From assembly GCA_964609495.1 (NCBI GenBank), contig CAZSTA010000132.1:1-10142 (forward strand): a stretch of 10,142 nt of DNA, read 5' to 3'. Shown piece by piece: positions 5,776-10,142 of the stretch (position 1 is its first letter; each line of letters starts with the position of its first letter). The position numbers were made by a program, and so were the translations under genes. The stretch comes from CAZSTA01 sp964609495 [NCBI: uncultured bacterium]. Lineage in GTDB: Bacteria > CAZSTA01. Under the pieces are notes generated by a model. That model made no database searches, was not told the DNA's origin, and was given only the letters and a program-made list of their open reading frames with translations.

Positions 5776-6780
5776 TTGACGCAATATGTATTGAGAAGAT
5801 TTATGATGGTTCCCATAGTATTGGTAGGGGTATCTATACTAGTTTTCCTGATGATTCACCTAACTCCAGGGGATCCAGCCAGAGTTATCCTGGGGGAAAG
5901 AGCCACCCCCGAGGCGATGGCTAGATTAAGGGAACGATTAGGGCTGAACGATCCTTGGTATATCCAGTATTGGCGATTCGCCTCGAATATACTAAGAGGG
6001 AATCTCGGACGATCTATAAAGACGAACGAGTCGGTCTCTGTTGAGATAAAAGCTAGATTCCCCGCTACGATAGAGTTGGCTATAGCCAGCATAATCTTCG
6101 CCAGCTTAGTGGGGGTTACCGCAGGAATATTATCGGCTACCAAGCAGTACTCATTATTTGATTATATAAGTATGTTAGTGGCCTTGATCGGAGTATCGAT
6201 GCCCATCTTCTGGTTAGGACTTATGCTCATTCTTAACTTCTCGGTGAAGAGAATGTGGTTCCCCATATCGGGGCGAATAGGCATAAGCATAGATCTTAAC
6301 ATTATTACCAACTTTTATATCCTAGATAGCCTACTTACGAGAAACTTCGCGGCGCTAAAGGATGTTCTGCATCATCTAGTTCTTCCTGCCGTTGCTCTGG
6401 GAACTATCCCTATGGCGATCATCGCTCGTATGACCAGATCGAGCCTCCTTGAAGTTTTAAGACAGGATTATATAAAGACCGCTCGAGCTAAGGGATTGCG
6501 GGAGAGAGTAGTTATCAATAAGCACGCTCTTAAAAACGCCTTGATCCCCGTGGTGACGATAATCGGGCTCCAGTTCGGGTATCTTTTGGGGGGAGCGATC
6601 TTGACCGAGACGATCTTTGCTTGGCCGGGGATAGGTTATTGGTTATATCAATCGGTGAGCTTCCGAGACTTCCCAGCGGTGCAGGGGGGAGTCTTATTGG
6701 TGGCTTTCAGCTTTGTCCTGATAAATATTATAGTTGATATATCTTATGCATTCTTAGACCCGAGGATCAGATATGATTAA
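5776..6780 (+). CDS. dppB: ABC transporter permease, DppB/OppB type
   Basis: The first of two inner-membrane permease subunits of a peptide/nickel-type importer. Its 334 residues and layout match DppB. An N-terminal membrane helix (about 11-28) is followed by the HLTPGDPA segment (28-35), typical of the family, and a periplasmic region. The permease core domain then runs from about 97 to 330 with helices near 100-120, 132-155, 200-220, 255-275 and 303-325. The cytoplasmic EAA loop that docks the ATPase is visible as DYIKTARAKGLRERVV (231-246). The FAWPGIGYW motif (281-289) is also typical. The TTG start is supported by AGGAGG 10 nt upstream and by the family-like beginning YVLRRF. The stop overlaps the next permease start by 8 nt. 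Specificity is unknown, so the symbol is a family name. Confidence 0.95.
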   Translation: MTQYVLRRFMMVPIVLVGVSILVFLMIHLTPGDPARVILGERATPEAMARLRERLGLNDPWYIQYWRFASNILRGNLGRSIKTNESVSVEIKARFPATIELAIASIIFASLVGVTAGILSATKQYSLFDYISMLVALIGVSMPIFWLGLMLILNFSVKRMWFPISGRIGISIDLNIITNFYILDSLLTRNFAALKDVLHHLVLPAVALGTIPMAIIARMTRSSLLEVLRQDYIKTARAKGLRERVVINKHALKNALIPVVTIIGLQFGYLLGGAILTETIFAWPGIGYWLYQSVSFRDFPAVQGGVLLVAFSFVLINIIVDISYAFLDPRIRYD

Positions 6781-7663
6781 AGAGGAAACCATCACCGCAG
6801 AAAAAGAGGTCATTGGGAGAACGAGTTTATATCGAGATGCTTGGCGGAGATTAAGGAGAAATAAGTTGGCTATGTTAGGAGGGATTATAATTCTTGCCTT
6901 TATTTTATGTGCAATATCTGCTCCCCTCCTAGCCCCTTATGATCCTTATGAACAAGATTTATATAAACGCCTTAAGCCACCTGGCTCAGAGAATCTCCTT
7001 GGGACCGATGATTTCGGACGCGATCTATTGAGCAGGATCATCTATGGCTCTCGTCTCTCGCTGATGATCGGTGTTATCTCGGTGAGCATAGCTCTGACCG
7101 TCGGCGTTACTCTAGGACTTATCTCAGGATACTATGGGGGAGCAATAGATTCCTTGATTATGAGAATTATGGATATAATGCTCGCCTTTCCAGCGATACT
7201 ATTGGCGATCGCGATCGTAGCTACTTGGGGGCGTCCAGGATTAGCCAAAGCAATGGTCGCGGTGGGAATCGTGGCTATTCCTCCTTATGCTCGTTTAGTT
7301 CGTAGCTCTGTTCTCTCCGTTAAGGAGAAGGAATACATAGAGGCGGTTAGATCTTTAGGGGCTAAGGATCTGCGAATCATCCTCCTCTCCGTTCTTCCCA
7401 ACTGCTTTGCGCCTATAATCGTCCAAGCTACTTTAGGGATCGCTAGTGCCATTCTAGATGCGGCTGGTCTAAGCTTTTTAGGTCTTGGGGCTCAACCTCC
7501 GATACCAGAGTGGGGAGCTATGTTAAATGGAGGAAGAACTTTAATTATAAAAGCAGGCTGGGTAGTTACTTATCCAGGAATAGCTATAGTTCTTGCTGTG
7601 CTTGGCTTCAATCTATTCGGAGATGGCCTTCGCGATGCCCTAGATCCAAGGTTGAAATATTAG
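6773..7663 (+). CDS. dppC: ABC transporter permease, DppC/OppC type
   Basis: The second permease subunit, which forms the membrane channel with the preceding protein. Its 296 residues are normal for DppC. A cytoplasmic N-terminus with WRRLRRNKLAM (24-34) leads into the OppC-type first helix (about 35-54), followed by the hallmark LLGTDDFGRDLLSRIIYGSR (75-94). Core helices follow near 97-118, 130-150, 158-176, 212-232 and 267-286. The EAA loop for ATPase docking is EYIEAVRSLGAKDLRI (187-202), and LGLGAQPPIPEWGAML (236-251) is another family signature. The ATG overlaps the dppB stop by 8 nt, implying coupled translation. In the usual gene order two ATPase genes would follow; here a DNA methyltransferase gene begins 21 bp later instead. 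Confidence 0.95.
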   Translation: MIKEETITAEKEVIGRTSLYRDAWRRLRRNKLAMLGGIIILAFILCAISAPLLAPYDPYEQDLYKRLKPPGSENLLGTDDFGRDLLSRIIYGSRLSLMIGVISVSIALTVGVTLGLISGYYGGAIDSLIMRIMDIMLAFPAILLAIAIVATWGRPGLAKAMVAVGIVAIPPYARLVRSSVLSVKEKEYIEAVRSLGAKDLRIILLSVLPNCFAPIIVQATLGIASAILDAAGLSFLGLGAQPPIPEWGAMLNGGRTLIIKAGWVVTYPGIAIVLAVLGFNLFGDGLRDALDPRLKY

Positions 7664-7684
7664 CTGTTAATGGGAGCGTCGTAA

Positions 7685-8923
7685 ATGTTACAGACAAATA
7701 TTATCTATTGCGGTGATAATATCAAAAAGCTGAAAGAGATACCAGATGAGAGTATAGACTTTATTTATATAGATCCCCCTTTTAACTCTAATCGCAACTA
7801 TGAGATTTTTTGGGGAGATACAAAGGAAAAGCGAGCTTTCGAGGATAGATTCGGTGATGCTATTCATTACATTAATTGGATGAGACCAAGAGTTATGGAG
7901 CTTTATCGCGTGCTAAAAAAATCGGGAAGTTTCTACTATCACTGCGATTGGCATGCTAGTCATTACGTTAAGATATTATTAGATGAGATATTTGGATATA
8001 ATAATTTTCAAAATGAGATTATTTGGTGCTATAAAACAGGAGGGGCTACCAAAAGGCGTTTTGGTAGAAAACACGATACGATATTCTTCTACACAGAAAC
8101 CTCAGGGTATATCTTTAATCCTCAGAAAGAAAAATCTTATATGATGCACGAATATGGATTTAAAAAGAGTGATTTTCAAAAGGATGAACACGGACAGTAT
8201 TCTTGGGTTATAGCAAAAGATTGGTGGGAGATACCAGCTATAGGCTCGGCAACTAAAGAACGATTAGGCTACCCGACCCAAAAACCGGAAAAGTTATTAA
8301 CCAAAATTATAAAAGCAAGTAGTAACGAAGGAGATGTAGTATTAGACGCTTTTTGTGGTTGTGGGACCACTATCGCAGTAGCTCATAGATTAAAAAGAAG
8401 ATGGATAGGGATTGACATATCTCCAACCGCTTGTCGTGTTATAGCAAAACGCCTTAGAGATAGTTTGGGATTAAAAGAAGGGGAAGCTTTCTGGATAAGA
8501 GATTTACCAAAGACTGAGGAGGAGTTAAGAAAATATCCACCCTTCGAGTTCCAAAATTGGGCTGTTAATGCTTTAGGTGGTATTCCAAGTAGGAGAAGGG
8601 TTGGAGATATGGGTATAGACGGTAGGATTTATCCAGTTGAGGATGTCCAAAGAGAGAAGAGGGAAGAGAGGGATTTATTTGGTGAGATAGATAGATATTT
8701 CCCAGTTCAAGTAAAACAACAAGACAAGGTTGGACGACCAGCTATAGACAGTTTTGAAACAGCGATGAGACGTGATAAACGTAATAAGGGATTTTTCGTA
8801 GTCTTTAGCTTTACAAAGGGGGCACTTAGAGAAATAAAGAGAGTAATGAGGAAAGAGGGATTAGAAATAATACCTATTACAGTGAGAGAGATTCTAGATG
8901 AGGAACTAAATAATAAGATATAA
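7685..8923 (+). CDS. Beta-class DNA methyltransferase fused to a putative Mrr-like nuclease domain
   Basis: A 412-residue protein with two parts. Residues 1-260 are an N6-adenine/N4-cytosine methyltransferase of the beta class: catalytic motif DPPFNS (30-35) comes before the SAM-binding motif DAFCGCGTT (221-229), with YPTQKPEKLL (196-205) and GIDIS (242-246). The DPPF form suggests adenine. Residues 285-405 look like a PD-(D/E)xK nuclease of the Mrr type: Glu288, Asp308 and Asp312 in GDMGIDG, QVK at 342-344, then a GRPAIDSFETAM helix and FFVVFSFT strand. One chain could therefore modify and cut DNA, or bind modified DNA; this is inferred from motifs. The ATG has GGGAG 8 nt upstream. Codons are visibly richer in A and T than those of neighbouring genes, suggesting horizontal transfer. 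No separate restriction or specificity gene is adjacent. Confidence 0.92.
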   Translation: MLQTNIIYCGDNIKKLKEIPDESIDFIYIDPPFNSNRNYEIFWGDTKEKRAFEDRFGDAIHYINWMRPRVMELYRVLKKSGSFYYHCDWHASHYVKILLDEIFGYNNFQNEIIWCYKTGGATKRRFGRKHDTIFFYTETSGYIFNPQKEKSYMMHEYGFKKSDFQKDEHGQYSWVIAKDWWEIPAIGSATKERLGYPTQKPEKLLTKIIKASSNEGDVVLDAFCGCGTTIAVAHRLKRRWIGIDISPTACRVIAKRLRDSLGLKEGEAFWIRDLPKTEEELRKYPPFEFQNWAVNALGGIPSRRRVGDMGIDGRIYPVEDVQREKREERDLFGEIDRYFPVQVKQQDKVGRPAIDSFETAMRRDKRNKGFFVVFSFTKGALREIKRVMRKEGLEIIPITVREILDEELNNKI

Positions 8924-8942
8924 TAAATATAAACTGCTTATC

Positions 8943-8966
8943 TTCCCTTTAAGGGGAATGATTTTT
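8943..8966 (+). terminator. Weak possible terminator after the methyltransferase
   Basis: A 5-bp stem, TTCCC (8943-8947) with GGGAA (8954-8958), is followed by ATGATTTTT, a short T-run. The stem is short and the call is tentative. It would separate the methyltransferase from efp, but I found no convincing promoter for efp in the remaining 50 bp. Confidence 0.3.
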
Positions 8967-9012
8967 CATCTTCGACTTTCAAATTTCCAAACCACAAATG
9001 GAGGTATGAAAA

Positions 9013-9570
9013 TTGGCAGTTTCAACGTCTGACTTCAGAACAGGTATGGTTATACGAGTGGATGGAGAGTGGCATTCCATCGTTGAATATCAACACGTTA
9101 AGCCGGGGAAGGGCTCGGCTTTCATGCGCACCAAATTGAGGAATATAAATACTTCTGCGACGATCGATAAAACCTTTCGCACTGATGAGAAATTCGAGCG
9201 AGCTATAGTCGAACGTAAGCCAATGCATTATCTATATTCGGATGATTTCTACCATTTTATGGATACAGAGACTTATGAGAATATCGCTCTAAACGATCTG
9301 CAATTAGGGGATGCTCGCCTTTACATAAAGGAGAATATGACAATAGATGTCGTTTTCTGTGATGGCTTGCCGATAGGGGTGGAATTACCTGCCGCGGTTG
9401 AATTGAAGGTGATACGGACTGAGCCAGGGGTTAGAGGAGATACGGTTTCTGGCGGATCTAAGCCGGCCACTCTGGAGACGAATACAGTGGTGCAAGTGCC
9501 TCTCTTTATAGGAGAGGGAGATATTGTAAAGATCGATACGCGGACAGGTGAATATCTAGGAAGAGCCTAA
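9013..9570 (+). CDS. efp: Translation elongation factor P
   Basis: EF-P binds the ribosome between the P and E sites and relieves stalling at consecutive prolines. The 185-residue length is standard. Domain I (about 1-64) holds the tip loop KPGKGSAF (30-37), in which Lys33 is the residue that some bacteria modify. Two OB domains follow (about 66-127 and 130-185). The end is highly typical: ATLETNTVVQVPLF (152-165) and IDTRTGEYLGRA (174-185). The TTG start is supported by GGAGG at 9000-9004, 8 nt upstream; the ATG at 9006 is out of frame and stops after eight codons. No EpmA, EpmB or EarP modification gene is in the window, so the state of Lys33 is unknown. accB begins 10 bp after the stop, a gene pair found in many bacteria. 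Confidence 0.97.
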   Translation: MAVSTSDFRTGMVIRVDGEWHSIVEYQHVKPGKGSAFMRTKLRNINTSATIDKTFRTDEKFERAIVERKPMHYLYSDDFYHFMDTETYENIALNDLQLGDARLYIKENMTIDVVFCDGLPIGVELPAAVELKVIRTEPGVRGDTVSGGSKPATLETNTVVQVPLFIGEGDIVKIDTRTGEYLGRA

Positions 9571-9580
9571 GAGGATTGTT

Positions 9581-10051
9581 ATGAATTTAGAGGAGATAAA
9601 GGAATTAATTAGAATATTTGAACAGGCGGCGATCACAGAACTCGAGATCGAGGAGAGGAACTTCAGGGTAAAGTTGAGTAAGCAATATTCCCTTGTCCCT
9701 TCTTCTCAACCTTTTCCGTCTCAGGCAGGAGAAGTCCCCATTACTCAGATAAGTAGAGAGCAGATCGCAGTTGAGACTGATAAAGAGATAAGCGCTGTCC
9801 CGGAGGAAAATTATATTACTATCACCGCTCCGATGGTTGGCACTTGTTATCTATCTCCAGCCCCCGGAGAACCTCCCTTCGTTGAGGAGGGAGATGTGCT
9901 GGAGGTGGAGCAGACCGCCTGTATCATCGAGGCGATGAAGTTGATGAACGAGAGCGAAACTGAGGTGGCAGGTCGAGTGGTCAAGGTTCTCGTCGAGGAT
10001 GCCACCCCGGTGGAATATGGTCAAGCTCTATTCTGGATCGAGCCTATTTAA
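9581..10051 (+). CDS. accB: Biotin carboxyl carrier protein of acetyl-CoA carboxylase
   Basis: BCCP carries the carboxylated biotin between biotin carboxylase (AccC) and the carboxyltransferase in the first step of fatty acid synthesis. Its 156 residues match the family. An N-terminal helical segment (1-25, NLEEIKELIRIFEQAAITEL) leads to a flexible Pro/Ser-rich linker (about 38-75), then the biotinyl domain (about 78-155). The biotinylated lysine is Lys120 in EAMKLMNE (117-124). The thumb loop characteristic of AccB, SPAPGEPPFVEEGD (92-105), separates it from other biotinyl or lipoyl carriers. The gene lies 10 bp after efp with GAGG at 9571-9574, so the two are very likely cotranscribed. accC usually follows directly, but the remaining 91 bp of the window show no AccC-like start. 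Confidence 0.96.
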   Translation: MNLEEIKELIRIFEQAAITELEIEERNFRVKLSKQYSLVPSSQPFPSQAGEVPITQISREQIAVETDKEISAVPEENYITITAPMVGTCYLSPAPGEPPFVEEGDVLEVEQTACIIEAMKLMNESETEVAGRVVKVLVEDATPVEYGQALFWIEPI

Positions 10052-10142
10052 GTAGTTTCAAAAAAGTTTCCTTTACACCCTCCCATCGGGCACTGTAAAA
10101 AATAGGATGAAAAAACTCAAAAATTTGCTGAACTGGTGCGAT

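Noticed and set aside
10056-10090. Possible third, decayed copy of the MITE-like repeat
   Set aside because: A stretch resembling AAAAAGTTACCTTTT followed by a C-rich run is present, but the opposite arm and the core are missing; the similarity is too short to support.
10107-10142. ATG frame running off the right edge (begins MKKLKNLLNWCD)
   Set aside because: Only 12 codons are visible, the AGG before it is too close to act as a good ribosome-binding site, and the residues match no family I recognise.

Overview
This window looks like ordinary chromosome from a bacterium of moderate GC content, probably a diderm and possibly from a little-cultivated lineage. The sequence does not allow a firm taxonomic call. 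The clues are as follows. A strong sigma70-type promoter drives the tRNA. Shine-Dalgarno sequences are strong (GGAGG type). Six of the eleven convincing genes use GTG or TTG starts. The solute-binding protein has a signal peptidase I site and no lipobox cysteine, which fits release into a periplasm. The glycolytic enzymes are a diphosphate-type phosphofructokinase and a class II aldolase. All protein genes are on the plus strand; only a tRNA-Leu is on the minus strand.

Layout. 1-150: a GC-rich inverted-repeat element (MITE-like), then a promoter. 276-2349: a glycolysis pair, phosphofructokinase (diphosphate type by its active-site residues) and class II fructose-bisphosphate aldolase, closed by a long hairpin. 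2416-2859: an unknown acidic protein with one C-terminal membrane segment. 2895-3067: tRNA-Leu(CAA) on the minus strand with a perfect consensus promoter and its own terminator. 3107-3939: a HEPN/MNT gene pair overlapping by 4 nt, resembling a type VII toxin-antitoxin module. 4037-7663: a peptide/nickel-type ABC importer, with a binding protein and two permeases. A second copy of the MITE-like element lies between the binding protein and the first permease, and no ATPase genes follow. 7685-8923: a beta-class DNA methyltransferase fused to a putative Mrr-like PD-(D/E)xK nuclease domain, visibly richer in A+T codons than its neighbours. 9013-10051: elongation factor P and the biotin carrier protein of acetyl-CoA carboxylase, a common gene pair, with no accC start visible afterwards.

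How the genes work together. The first pair carries out two consecutive glycolytic/gluconeogenic steps (fructose-6-P to fructose-1,6-bisP to triose phosphates) and is likely reversible if diphosphate is the phosphoryl donor. The importer would need ATPases encoded elsewhere. The HEPN/MNT pair and the methyltransferase-nuclease fusion are the accessory, probably defensive, components. The most distinctive non-coding features are the two copies of the hairpin element in opposite orientations, and two ribosome-binding sites associated with small perfect hairpins: a spacer hairpin at fba and an occluding hairpin at the first permease. There is no CRISPR array, rRNA or intact insertion sequence in the window.
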